From positions 620,001-684,000 of the forward strand of contig CP085689.1 in assembly GCA_020683205.1 (NCBI GenBank): a stretch of 64,000 nt of DNA. The letters run 5' to 3'. Each line of letters starts with the position of its first letter. Position 1 is the stretch's first letter. The notes beneath the pieces are model-generated. The model saw only the letters and a program-made list of their open reading frames with translations, was not told the origin of the DNA and did no database searches. Origin of the DNA: Lentisphaerae bacterium WC36 (GTDB lineage: Bacteria > Verrucomicrobiota > Lentisphaeria > Victivallales > SZUA-371). Positions 39,801 through 48,171 of this stretch are shown here, piece by piece. The position numbers were made by a program, and so were the translations under genes.

Positions 39801-40925
39801 ATGTGGCAATTTAAAAAGATTTTTTTATGTTTTAGTACATTACTTATTTTAACGATTACAGCTTTTGCTGAAGAACCACCGTCACCTAATCAGGATGCAT
39901 GTGAACATAAAGATTGCACAAATAAAAAGAGTTGTTCTATTACTTTAAATGTTAAAGAAAAAGATTTATGTTATGGAGAAAACCCAGATATCCAAGTTGT
40001 AAAAAATGAAGGGAAAGGTCTAACTAATACGTGTGATATATGTAAAAAAAGTTGGATAGATTGTGAAATCCATACTTTATCTCATAAAAGTGGAAGTCCT
40101 GAAATTTTAGGACCAAATGACAGTACAAGTTATAGTATTCCTGGGACTTATGATGTTACATATAAATATTTCTGTTCAGAGTGTAACGATGTAACAGAGT
40201 CAACTTCGATTATAATTCATGATCCATTAGACTTTAGAATTAGATGTGATAATGCTCCTATACCAAATATGTTTGGCTATAAAGCAAATTTTTCTGCATT
40301 AATAAAATCTTCTTGTAGAGGTAAAAGTTTTTCATATGATTGGAATGTTCCTCTTTCTGGTTCTTCGCCAACAATAAAACATGTAACTACCCCTACTATA
40401 TCTTTTCAGCCATTATATAGTCCTGTTGCTGTCGAATTAACACTTAAAGAAACTCATGGCACTAAGATTCATACTAAAAATGCGACGGATTTTTTTTCGA
40501 CATATATCCCCACATATGAACTAGAGCCTATTAAAACATATGATAGTCCCATAATTATGATTGGTTCTAAACAACCGGTGTTTTCTTTGAATGGACAACC
40601 ATCAGGACGTGCATCCGTAGAACGATCATATAGAGCAACTTATGGAATAAAAGTTAGTACCCCCGATAATCTAATTATTAATATAGAATATGAAGAAAAT
40701 CATGAATTTGGTCTTACACAAAAACAAGTGATTGAGTGGAATGATGATTGCGTAAGGGCAGATAAGAATAAAAATGGTAGTGTTTATGTTCAAGCATACA
40801 TAGTAATTGAATATAAAGATTATGAGTTAGTTAGGTATGTCAATGGAATAAGGCATGGAGTCGTATCAACTCACCCTGAAGTAAGATTTGATGGAACTCT
40901 TGATTTTAAATTTACTGATAGATAA
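39801..40925 (+). CDS. Secreted cysteine-rich protein A1 with Ig/PKD-like domain
   Basis: 374 residues. The signal peptide (IFLCFSTLLILTITAFA, cleavage near residue 23) is followed by about 120 residues with Cys pairs (DACEHKDC, CSITL, CDICKKSWIDC, CSECND), then a PKD/Ig-like domain (ANFSALIKSS.....SYDWNVP...PTISFQP). The C-terminal domain of ~110 residues contains YGIKVSTPDNLIINIEYEEN and HEFG, repeated in the truncated copy at 42082. No enzymatic motif is seen. It is followed by gene B1 27 bases later, with which it forms a duplicated pair. It could be a surface protein or the effector half of a two-gene system; I do not recognise the family. No good ribosome-binding site is visible before the ATG. 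Confidence 0.6.
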   Translation: MWQFKKIFLCFSTLLILTITAFAEEPPSPNQDACEHKDCTNKKSCSITLNVKEKDLCYGENPDIQVVKNEGKGLTNTCDICKKSWIDCEIHTLSHKSGSPEILGPNDSTSYSIPGTYDVTYKYFCSECNDVTESTSIIIHDPLDFRIRCDNAPIPNMFGYKANFSALIKSSCRGKSFSYDWNVPLSGSSPTIKHVTTPTISFQPLYSPVAVELTLKETHGTKIHTKNATDFFSTYIPTYELEPIKTYDSPIIMIGSKQPVFSLNGQPSGRASVERSYRATYGIKVSTPDNLIINIEYEENHEFGLTQKQVIEWNDDCVRADKNKNGSVYVQAYIVIEYKDYELVRYVNGIRHGVVSTHPEVRFDGTLDFKFTDR

Positions 40926-40952
40926 AATATAAATATTACAAAAGGAATGGTT

Positions 40953-42077
40953 ATGTTAAAAAAAATTAAATTGATGATATTAATATTAATATCATGTTGG
41001 AATTTTCAAGGAATTGCATTGGAACTGAGTAAAAATGAAGTAACTAATCACCGTAAAAATTTTTTCAATACTTGTTCATTTTATTATAAAGTAGATGTTA
41101 AAAAATTTGATGAAATGCTGATAAATATAGAAAAGAAGGATGGTTCTAAGATTTACCAATATTTACCTTTTTTTATATTCGAGTGTGATGATAATAATAA
41201 GCTGAAAAAATTAAAAAATATTTTAGAAACACCTAAAGATTTGTCAACCAAGGAAAGATGTTTAAAAAAGTATTCTTTAGCTTTGATAGCATGTAGGTTA
41301 AAAAAATTTAAAGAATCAGAGTCACTATTTAGAGAAGTATGTGAATTAATAAATAATTTTTCTAATTTAAATGAAAAGAATCATTTAAAATATATTTTAG
41401 ATTCAACAAAAATTACAATGGGATTTTTTAACAATGGATTTTTTAAAATAAAAGAATGGGAATTGAAAAATAATATTTTTCAAAATATTAATTATTCAAA
41501 ATATACTGGGCAGTTGAATATTAGTTTTAAAAATGATTTAAATGCAAAAGTTGAAATTTTAAAAGTCAGCACTTTTCCCAAGTTTTTCTTTTATATTGAA
41601 GATAAAAAATATAAAAAAGTTAATAAGGCTGTACTCAAAAATTTATATCCATCTTTATATAGAGTTTTAATTGAGTATAAAGTAAATGATAAGAGAAAAT
41701 TTTTTGAAAAAGAAATTAAAATACTCAAAAAACAACCAACCAACTTAGTTATTTCATTAAATGATTTTTTATTATTTTTTCCAGAAAAAGTTGAAGTAAA
41801 CAAAAATACCATATTATCATGGAAAAATTTATATGATGATAAAAACTTAAAATTAACTATCTATATAGGTTACTACAAAAATAAAAATAGTGAAAAAATG
41901 CATCTAGTAGAAGTAAAAAATAATATTCCAAGTATACAACAAAAATTTTTAATTGATAAATGGTACTTTAAGTCGCTCCCAAAAGATTATTATAAGGGAA
42001 TTTTATATGTTAAGGTTGAAAATAGTAAAAAAGAAATCATAAAATATAAATATATTTATTTTGACGCTATAAAATAA
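40953..42077 (+). CDS. Exported hypothetical protein B1
   Basis: 374 residues from the ATG at 40953, preferred because AAAGGA (40941-40946) is six bases before it. A signal peptide (LKKIKLMILILISCWNFQGIALE) is followed by a helical half with a TPR-like stretch (EKNHLKYILDSTKITMGFFN) and a beta-rich half with an Ig-like pattern (YRVLIEYKVNDKRKFFEKEI, ILSWKNLYDDKNLKLTIYIG). The partner copy B2 (42604-43735) keeps the same order. It always follows an A gene or its C-terminal part. Function unknown; an inhibitor, chaperone or anchor of A is conceivable. Confidence 0.6.
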   Translation: MLKKIKLMILILISCWNFQGIALELSKNEVTNHRKNFFNTCSFYYKVDVKKFDEMLINIEKKDGSKIYQYLPFFIFECDDNNKLKKLKNILETPKDLSTKERCLKKYSLALIACRLKKFKESESLFREVCELINNFSNLNEKNHLKYILDSTKITMGFFNNGFFKIKEWELKNNIFQNINYSKYTGQLNISFKNDLNAKVEILKVSTFPKFFFYIEDKKYKKVNKAVLKNLYPSLYRVLIEYKVNDKRKFFEKEIKILKKQPTNLVISLNDFLLFFPEKVEVNKNTILSWKNLYDDKNLKLTIYIGYYKNKNSEKMHLVEVKNNIPSIQQKFLIDKWYFKSLPKDYYKGILYVKVENSKKEIIKYKYIYFDAIK

Positions 42078-42081
42078 ATAG

Positions 42082-42600
42082 TTAATTTTTTTTAATAAAA
42101 GCCATACAGATTCTGCTAATACACTAATAAATATAACTCCAGTTGTTTACTATGAATTAGTGGCAGTAACAGAATTGTATAACGGAGATAAACATCTTTT
42201 AAAGAAAGAAGGGAAAATAACAAAACCAGTTGATGGAGGATTAGGACAGACTTATACATACCTAGAAAGTTATATAGCCACAAAATCAATAAAAGTGAGT
42301 ACCCCTGATGGTAGCATTATTGATTTAGAATATGAAGAAAATCATCAATTTGGCTCTGGTGTTTCAACGTCAAAAGGGTGGGATGTAGAGACTAAAGGAG
42401 CTGATTTGAATGGTGATGGTGTAGTTTGGGCAATGGCATCTGTGATAGATAGAGTTAAAGATTATGAATTAAGAGCATATTATAACAATCTACCTCCAAG
42501 CAGTTCAAATAATGCTTATACCGTCTTGAGTACCCACAAAAAAATTAGAGTAGATGCTCTTGTTGAGTTAAAAATTCAAAATGACAAATTTAAAGAATAG
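42082..42600 (+). pseudogene. Truncated copy A2: only the C-terminal part of the secreted protein A
   Basis: The frame opens at 42082 after a stop and reads KSHTDSANTLINITPVVYYE, aligning with KIHTKNATDFFSTYIPTYEL of A1, then continues to IKVSTPDGSIIDLEYEENHQ and the end. The signal peptide, Cys-rich region and PKD-like domain are missing. The only start-like codon is a GTG at 42160. Divergence from A1 in the middle (KKEGKITKPVDGGLGQTYTY) shows that it is an old copy. It is followed three bases later by gene B2. This layout resembles a displaced C-terminal module of a polymorphic system. Confidence 0.6.
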
Positions 42601-42603
42601 ATC

Positions 42604-43735
42604 ATGAAAAATTATTTTAAAAAAGTATACTTTGGATTATTTATTTTGCTTTTAATTATAAGTAGTTTTAATAAAACTAATGCAAAAGATATCGAAGTTC
42701 AGAACTTTAACAAAACACGGGAAAAGTTATCAAATTTAATTATTTATAGGTTTCGAATAAATGTTAACGATTTTGATAAAATGTTAAAAAAAATAAAACA
42801 AAGTAACAATTTTAAGTTATATCAATATTTATCTTTTTATATTTTAAACTGTAATAATAATAATAAATTAAGTGAATTGAAAAAAATTTTGGTGACACAA
42901 CAAAGTGATGTTTTAAAGGAAAAGATGCTTAAAGAATATGCTTTAGCAGTAATTAATTGTAGATTAAAAAAAATTTACTTTAGCACAAAATAATTTTAAC
43001 AAATTATCAAATTTGTTAAATCAATGTTCTAATATAGATGAAAAAAATTATATTTTTTATCTAATTAATGCCACAAAAATTACGGTAGGGTATTTTAATG
43101 AAGACCATTATTATATGAAAAATTTTGACATAACTGATAATATCGCGGCTAAACAATTAGAATTTTCTGGATCTTTAGAAATTGATTTTAAAAATATTAT
43201 GAAAAATAAACTGGAAATTTTACAAGTAGATCTTAATTCAAAGTTCTTTTTTTCAGGAATAACTCAATTTTCTAGTGAAGAATCTATTAGACTTAATAAT
43301 TTATATCCTGGGACTTACTCTATGAATGTAATTTATAAATTAAATGGCAAAAGAAAAATATTTCAAAAAAATATCACTATAGAAGGTAATAAAACTTTAG
43401 AAATAAATGTACCAATTGAGAATATTATAATTAAATTTCCTAAAAATATAAAGTCTAATCAAAATACCACTATTTCATGGAACAATTTATCTGACAATCA
43501 AAATTTAAAAGTTGAAATTTCAGTAGGCTATATTAAAAATAAAAATAAACTTAATTCTGCGGGATTTTCATTTCTCATTGCGGATAATATACCATCTAAA
43601 AATAAAAAATTTGTGATTGATAAAAAGCATTTAAATATAGGGAAAAACTATAAAAATTATATATATATTCAATTTAAAAGTAATAATAATAAGATAGTAA
43701 AATCAGAGTTTATTTATTTTAATATTATAGAATGA
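42604..43735 (+). pseudogene. Frameshifted copy B2 of exported protein B
   Basis: The first frame (42604-42993) encodes a signal peptide (FGLFILLLIISSFNKTNA) and the first half of B up to CRLKK, then goes out of frame. The second half continues in another frame (FTLAQNNFNKLSNLLNQCSN to 43735). The switch point is a run of eight A (42966-42973); seven A would give one continuous protein of ~376 residues that matches B1 throughout (KITVGYFN, YKLNGKRKIFQKN, TISWNNLSDNQNLKVEISVG). Either a recent inactivation, a slippage-type on/off switch, or a sequencing error in a homopolymer. Confidence 0.7.
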
Positions 43736-43765
43736 TTTATATTTTTCAATGAAATAGTTAATTTC

Positions 43766-43808
43766 AGCACTCCAATTTTATATATTGAAATTGGAGTGCT
43801 TCTTTTTC
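43766..43808 (+). terminator. Rho-independent terminator after the A/B gene region
   Basis: AGCACTCCAATTT (43766-43778) pairs perfectly with AAATTGGAGTGCT (43788-43800), 13 bp with a nine-base loop, followed by TCTTTTTC. Confidence 0.9.
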
Positions 43809-44259
43809 TAGTACTATATTTAATAAAACTAATGAGTTTGACTGTTTAATGGTATTATTAGAGCATAGTTATTACTTATTGGTATCATATTTTTTAATAA
43901 AGAATACATTTGCATTTTAGTATTATTAATAATTTCTTCTATTTTTTTTATAACGGTATTTTTTCTATAGTTATCACCAATTTTGCAATAGGGAGAATAA
44001 AATAATATTAATAGAATTGAAATTTAGAGTTTAAATATAAAAACTTAATGGAAATTTAAAAATAGGAAATTTTATTAAAATTTGAACTCGCTGAAATATA
44101 AGGTGATCTTCATCAACTAGTGTTTTTAAATAAATTATTAAAATGGCTCTTTCTCTTGATGTCATTGTAATGTTTTATTTAAGAAAAGGTAATATGAATC
44201 TTTTTTATCTGCTGGTAAGTATTGCCTCTAAATGAATGTTTAATAAATTATTTACTAAT
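43809..44259. other. Gene-free AT-rich stretch
   Basis: About 450 bases with stops in all frames and no recognisable protein, RNA or repeat. Together with the two decayed minus-strand genes to the right it looks like eroded sequence. Confidence 0.4.
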
Positions 44260-44393
44260 TTATTTTTCACTCTCTGAAACTTCACTCCAGCGTTTTTTCA
44301 TTAGCGATACATTATTTTCCTTGTCTATCTGATTTTGCGTAAATTTTTTGTCTGCTATTGAATAAAAAAATGTAGCAAAAATAAAAAAGTCAT
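44260..44393 (-). pseudogene. Small frameshifted membrane peptide gene
   Basis: A good ribosome-binding site (AAAAGGAG seven bases before the ATG at 44393) starts MTF, but the frame then ends after 12 codons. With one extra T in the T run after ACT the reading becomes FIFATFFYSIADKKFTQNQI, then DKENNVSLMKKRWSEVSESE and a stop at 44260: one membrane segment and a charged tail, about 44 residues. Identity unknown. Evidence is the restored frame plus the good ribosome-binding site. Confidence 0.35.
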
Positions 44394-44475
44394 AACTTTT
44401 CTCCTTTTATTTAATAATTTAATAACATAAAAATATTAAATAAAAGGCATGAACTATATATTTAATTGCAAACAT

Positions 44476-44968
44476 TTATATTATTTTAAAAATTTTTGCA
44501 ATTAATAGTCCTATACCTATAAATAGAGTGATACTTAGAAATATAAACATAAAGATATTATCATTCTTTTCTCTACTTATAACAGCTTCAAAAGGGTCTT
44601 TGGGATTCACATAACATATTGTTTTAGTACCGACAGGATATTTATGAACTATCTTTGCAATTTGTTTATAATTACTAGTGTAAAAGTTGTAGTAACAGTT
44701 AAAAGTATTAGATGTATAATCTTGATCCTTTATATAATACTTAAAAATAATTTCTGAGGCATAAGTTGTTGTATTACCTGAAATATTTTCTTTGATTTTG
44801 CTTGTAAGGACTTCACATTTTGTATGAGTCCAAAATTGAGTTTCAGCAATTCTTTGATTGGGGATGTGAATAAAAATAAAGTAAAATTGGTGCTATAAAA
44901 AATGAAATTATAAATAAAATTGAACATAGTTTATAAGCACGATTCTTTTTGTATTCTGATAAATTCAT
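44476..44968 (-). pseudogene. Frameshifted DUF3592 membrane protein
   Basis: AAGGAG stands eight bases before the ATG at 44968. The first frame gives MNLSEYKKNRAYKLCSILFI and a membrane helix, then stops; a +1 frame continues with QRIAETQFWTHTKCEVLTSK, IIFKYYIKDQDYTSNTFNCY, IVHKYPVGTKTICYVNPKDP (the DUF3592 hallmark KYPVG....YVNP.DP) and a second membrane helix to the stop at 44476. A single-base indel near 44870 explains the break. The function of DUF3592 proteins is unknown. Confidence 0.7.
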
Positions 44969-45004
44969 AATATTTCTCCTTCGTTTTAGCAATAAAATAA
45001 ATTT

Positions 45005-45039
45005 AAGGCTACTTCATAAAAATATGAAATAGCCTTTTT
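45005..45039. terminator. Bidirectional terminator-like hairpin
   Basis: AAGGCTA-C-TTCATA (45005-45018) pairs with TATGAA-A-TAGCCTT (45023-45036), 13 bp with one mismatch and a four-base loop; TTT follows on the plus strand. It lies between the decayed DUF3592 gene start and the stop of the minus-strand anSME gene, and could end anSME transcription. Confidence 0.65.
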
Positions 45040-45068
45040 AATATATGAAATATATATCTAATTACAAA

Positions 45069-46298
45069 TTACTTCCCGCAACATTGCTTATATTTTTTAC
45101 CACTACCGCATGGGCATGGAGCATTTTTACCAAAACCTCCTCCAGCAGAGTTACGCATTTGTTCTAGTTGCAAACGAAGCATTTCGTCTTTTCGACGTTG
45201 TTCGACTTCTTTTGCTAACTCTTTAAATTTATCTAAAGTATACTCATAGAATATTTTCCAACCACTACATAAATTACTTAATGCTGCTGGATTAACGCCA
45301 TTTTTGGAGCGGTTTTTTTGACAACAACCGTGACAGAATTTTAAATATTCACACTCCGCACACGCTTTGTTGTATTCTTTTTTACGTTGCGCAAATTCTT
45401 TCATTTCTTGCCCTGTCCACGCATTCATAAAGCCATTAACGTCGTGAACATTACCCAATTTATGTTCAGGTAACATAAAAAAGTCACATGGGAAAATATC
45501 GCCATTATTCTCAACCAGCAGATATTGATGACAACTTGGACTCATAACACAAACATTTGCCTTGTGCTCCACTAAACGGAATAAAATTGAATCAAACAAA
45601 CGAATTGAAACTTGATAACGATCTGGATACCATGCATCAAATAGTTCACATAAAAATTTACCCCATTGTTCACCGCTTACGCAGTAATCACGTAAATTGC
45701 CATCATCATCAAATTCAACGCATTCAATATATTGATGGTGGTTGCTTTTTAATTCATCACGATTATATTTATAAATTTCTTCAGCTTTGTTGATGTTCGC
45801 AGTTGTCATTAAAGTTAAGATATTATGTTCAACTCCATTAGCTCGAAGAATATTTAGTCCACGCATAACATCTGCATGGCTACCTGTTCCTCCACGATTT
45901 TTACGGTGTAAATCATGTAAATATTCAGGACCGTCAACACTAATGCCAACTAAAAAATTATATTTACGTAAAAATTTACCCCATTCATCGGTTAGTAATG
46001 TACCATTCGTTTGTAAAGCTAAACTAACTTGTTTACCTTGACCGTATTTTTTAATATATTTTATCGACTTTTTGTAGAAGTCTAACCCCATGACAGTAGG
46101 TTCACCGCCTTGCCAGCACATTTGATAAATTGGCATATTAATATTTAAATATGCACTAATCATCCGTTTTAAAGTTTCATCAGTCATGCGGTTTTCTTCT
46201 GGGAAATATTTCTCTTTCTGTAAATAAAAACAGTAACGGCATGCCAAATTACATTCAAATGATGCCGGTTTTATCAATAATGAAAATGTGTTATCCAT
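45069..46298 (-). CDS. Anaerobic sulfatase-maturating enzyme (radical SAM, SPASM) with C-terminal SEC-C motif
   Basis: 409 residues from the ATG at 46298, chosen because AAGGA is ten bases upstream; a GTG at 46382 is in frame but adds non-family sequence. Radical SAM cluster C16-x3-C20-x2-C23 (CNLACRYC), QGGEPTVMG, LQTNGTLL, VGISVDGPEYLHD, then the SPASM cysteines (CHQYLLVENNGDIFPCDFF, CAECEYLKFCHGCC). The end PCPCGSGKKYKQCC is a zinc-binding SEC-C motif, not usual for the core family. It converts Cys or Ser of sulfatases to formylglycine. No sulfatase lies in the window, so clients are elsewhere. Activity fits mucin or glycosaminoglycan desulfation with the GH89 and GH2 enzymes. Confidence 0.92.
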   Translation of the reverse strand: MDNTFSLLIKPASFECNLACRYCFYLQKEKYFPEENRMTDETLKRMISAYLNINMPIYQMCWQGGEPTVMGLDFYKKSIKYIKKYGQGKQVSLALQTNGTLLTDEWGKFLRKYNFLVGISVDGPEYLHDLHRKNRGGTGSHADVMRGLNILRANGVEHNILTLMTTANINKAEEIYKYNRDELKSNHHQYIECVEFDDDGNLRDYCVSGEQWGKFLCELFDAWYPDRYQVSIRLFDSILFRLVEHKANVCVMSPSCHQYLLVENNGDIFPCDFFMLPEHKLGNVHDVNGFMNAWTGQEMKEFAQRKKEYNKACAECEYLKFCHGCCQKNRSKNGVNPAALSNLCSGWKIFYEYTLDKFKELAKEVEQRRKDEMLRLQLEQMRNSAGGGFGKNAPCPCGSGKKYKQCCGK

Positions 46299-46507
46299 TG
46301 TAATCAATTCCTTTTTAAACATATTTAAAATCAGACTCGTTTTAAAATAACAGTTTGACTCTATTTTTGCAATATTTTTCACAATTATAAGTAACGTTTT
46401 TCTTTTAAAATTTAGTTTTCAATTTTTGTAAAAATTAGGCAGAAAATATATGATTAGTAAAATTTTGTAAAAAAACGCTAATTTTTGCAAAAAAGTTTTA
46501 AAAAATA

Positions 46508-46560
46508 TTGAATTTTGGTCGAAAATGGTTTATAATGGTATATTATGGTATAAAAAGGTG
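46508..46560 (+). promoter_or_regulatory. mraZ promoter overlaid by a MraZ-box array
   Basis: A -35 TTGAAT (46508-46513), 17-base spacer and perfect -10 TATAAT (46531-46536). Over it runs a direct repeat with exact 10-base period: TGGTC (46516), TGGTT (46526), TGGTA (46536), TGGTA (46546) and a weaker AGGTG (46556), each separated by five A/T-rich bases. MraZ of other bacteria binds TGGGN repeats with five-base spacers near its own promoter, so this is very probably the autoregulatory operator with TGGTN in place of TGGGN. The last unit doubles as ribosome-binding site AAGGTG. Confidence 0.85.
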
Positions 46561-46569
46561 CAAATAAAC

Positions 46570-47040
46570 ATGTTATCATTTTGTGGACAAGACAAATGCA
46601 AGCTTGATAAAAACGGTCGAATTAAGTTTTCGCCACGAATTATCAGCGATTTTAAGGACGCGTGTAGTGGGAATGTGGTGCTACATTGCTTGCCTGAAGG
46701 TGCAGTGGCGGTTTATCCAGAAGATGTTTATTTACAAATGCGTCGTCAAGAGTCAAGAATTGCAGAACAAGCTGCAAGCAGTGCACTGTTCAGAAGAAAT
46801 ATGCGTCGATTTGGAGCTTTTAGTCAATCAGAAGTAATTTCATCTCAGGGGAGAATTACAATTCCAGCTGCTTATCGTGATCATGGTCAGTTAAGTACTG
46901 ATAGTGATGTGGTTATCATTGGAGTTGAAATTGGTATTGAGATTTGGAATTTAGAACGTTGGCAACAAGAAGTTTTAAAAATTGATGAATATAATAGTCT
47001 GAAAAGTGAACAAGAAATTGCATTAGATTTACGTAATTAA
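46570..47040 (+). CDS. mraZ: Transcriptional regulator MraZ
   Basis: 156 residues from the ATG at 46570, preferred over 46525 because AAGGTG (46555-46560) is nine bases before it and because the earlier start would lie inside the promoter. Two SpoVT/AbrB-like halves are visible: CKLDKNGRIKFSPRI (with the D-x-x-x-R motif) and ISSQGRITIPAAYRDH. MraZ forms a ring and represses the division and cell-wall cluster. Here rsmH (mraW), its usual neighbour, is missing and the cluster continues with an FtsL-like gene. Slightly divergent from the family in the first half (CGQDKCKLDKNGR). Confidence 0.88.
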   Translation: MLSFCGQDKCKLDKNGRIKFSPRIISDFKDACSGNVVLHCLPEGAVAVYPEDVYLQMRRQESRIAEQAASSALFRRNMRRFGAFSQSEVISSQGRITIPAAYRDHGQLSTDSDVVIIGVEIGIEIWNLERWQQEVLKIDEYNSLKSEQEIALDLRN

Positions 47041-47153
47041 TAATTTAAAAAAGTTAATAGAAGTACCATAAACCAATCAAAAAGAGGTATGAAATATAGT
47101 TTTATCGAAATCATAATTGTAGTTTGGGAAAATGTTTTAAGGAGATTTTAAAA

Positions 47154-47441
47154 ATGGCTATAATGTTTATAGTTGGCAAAAATAACAAAATTTTGACAGT
47201 CATCTTTGTTTTATTAACAATGATGTTCTTGGTTGGTGCGACGCAAATTGCTAACAGAACTGCTAATAAAAATATTGTTAGCAAAAACAGTTTGGAATCG
47301 TTGAAAAGCTGTGCTCTAACATTTGTGGATGAAGCTTCATTAAATACTAAAAGTTCATGGCAAAAAAATATTGAGAAAAATCCAGAATTATTTATAAAAA
47401 TCAATAGTGCAGAGTTTGTAGTTTTAAATGAAAAAAAGTAA
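47154..47441 (+). CDS. Small bitopic membrane protein in the division cluster (FtsL-like position)
   Basis: 95 residues from the ATG at 47154, nine bases after AAGGAG (47141-47146); an in-frame TTG at 47124 is unlikely. One transmembrane helix (about residues 12-31, LTVIFVLLTMMFLVG) is followed by a ~60-residue periplasmic part with weak helical character. Size, topology and position between mraZ and an FtsI-like gene match FtsL, which is poorly conserved in sequence. The assignment rests on context; the extracellular part lacks a clear leucine-zipper pattern. Confidence 0.45.
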   Translation: MAIMFIVGKNNKILTVIFVLLTMMFLVGATQIANRTANKNIVSKNSLESLKSCALTFVDEASLNTKSSWQKNIEKNPELFIKINSAEFVVLNEKK

Positions 47442-47458
47442 TCTAAGGTTGATAGTCC

Positions 47459-48166
47459 ATGGAAAACAATTTAGGAAAAAGAATATTTTATCTTAAAATT
47501 ATTTTTCTTTTACTACTATTAATTGTTTTATATACCCACTTTAGATATGCTTTTCTTGAACGTAATAAATTGTTACAACTTGGTAATAAACTCGCATGGC
47601 GTGAAGGAATATTATATCAGCCAAGAGGAAAAATTTATGATTCAGATATGAATATTTTGGCTTGGACAGAACGTTATTATGATTTAGTCATTAAGCAAGA
47701 TTTTTGCGAAAAGCAAAATATTGATAAGATTAATAAAGTTTTGAATTTAATTAGAAAAAGTCTCGTTCCTGAAATTCCACATAAAAAATTTATAATAGAA
47801 GATTTACAAGAAGATAATGTGGTTGTCTATGGTATAAAACCTGAGATAGATTTAAAGAAATTAAATGAAATTATTGACAATTTTGAATTTTTTGCTATAA
47901 AGCCTCGGATTGTCCGACTGATAGTTGATCATAAAAAAATCCAAAAAATTATTGGCAAAACAAAAATAGTTGAAGGTAAGATTATTGGGATAAGTGGCTT
48001 GGAGCTTAAGCATGATAAAAAATTAAGTGGAACTCCAGTGCATTATAAGGTGATGTTAAATCGTAAACGTGAATGGATAACAGAAACTTTTTCAACGTCA
48101 TCATCTGAAAAGCCAGAGAATGTGGTTCTTGAAAAAAATATTGCTAAACTATTAGAAGAGAATTAA
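47459..48166 (+). CDS. PBP dimerisation-domain protein lacking the transpeptidase domain (FtsI/PBP2-like)
   Basis: 235 residues. A transmembrane helix (about 10-26) is followed by the class B PBP pedestal domain: REGILYQPRGKIYDSDMNIL (matching R-G-x-I-x-D-R-x-G-x-x-LA), YYDLVIK, and GKIIGISGLELKHDKKLSGT (matching G-x-x-GLE-x-x-Y-x-x-x-L-x-G). It ends KPENVVLEKNIAKLLEEN-stop, where normal proteins read DVVLTID..IQ and enter the catalytic domain. No SxxK, SxN or KTG motif exists and no penicillin-binding frame follows; ftsW starts five bases later. It could still activate its SEDS partner, since the pedestal is the contact surface in RodA-PBP2 complexes. A deletion product or a specialised cofactor. 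Confidence 0.75.
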   Translation: MENNLGKRIFYLKIIFLLLLLIVLYTHFRYAFLERNKLLQLGNKLAWREGILYQPRGKIYDSDMNILAWTERYYDLVIKQDFCEKQNIDKINKVLNLIRKSLVPEIPHKKFIIEDLQEDNVVVYGIKPEIDLKKLNEIIDNFEFFAIKPRIVRLIVDHKKIQKIIGKTKIVEGKIIGISGLELKHDKKLSGTPVHYKVMLNRKREWITETFSTSSSEKPENVVLEKNIAKLLEEN

Positions 48167-48171
48167 GATCT

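Noticed and set aside
45557-46041. Plus-strand open frames antisense to anSME
   Set aside because: The minus-strand gene has all radical SAM and SPASM motifs; the opposite frames are shadows.
46583-46837. 84-aa frame overlapping mraZ
   Set aside because: Out of frame inside mraZ, without ribosome-binding site.
47111-47404. 97-aa minus-strand frame opposite the FtsL-like gene
   Set aside because: The plus-strand gene has a strong AAGGAG and fits the cluster; the antisense frame has neither.
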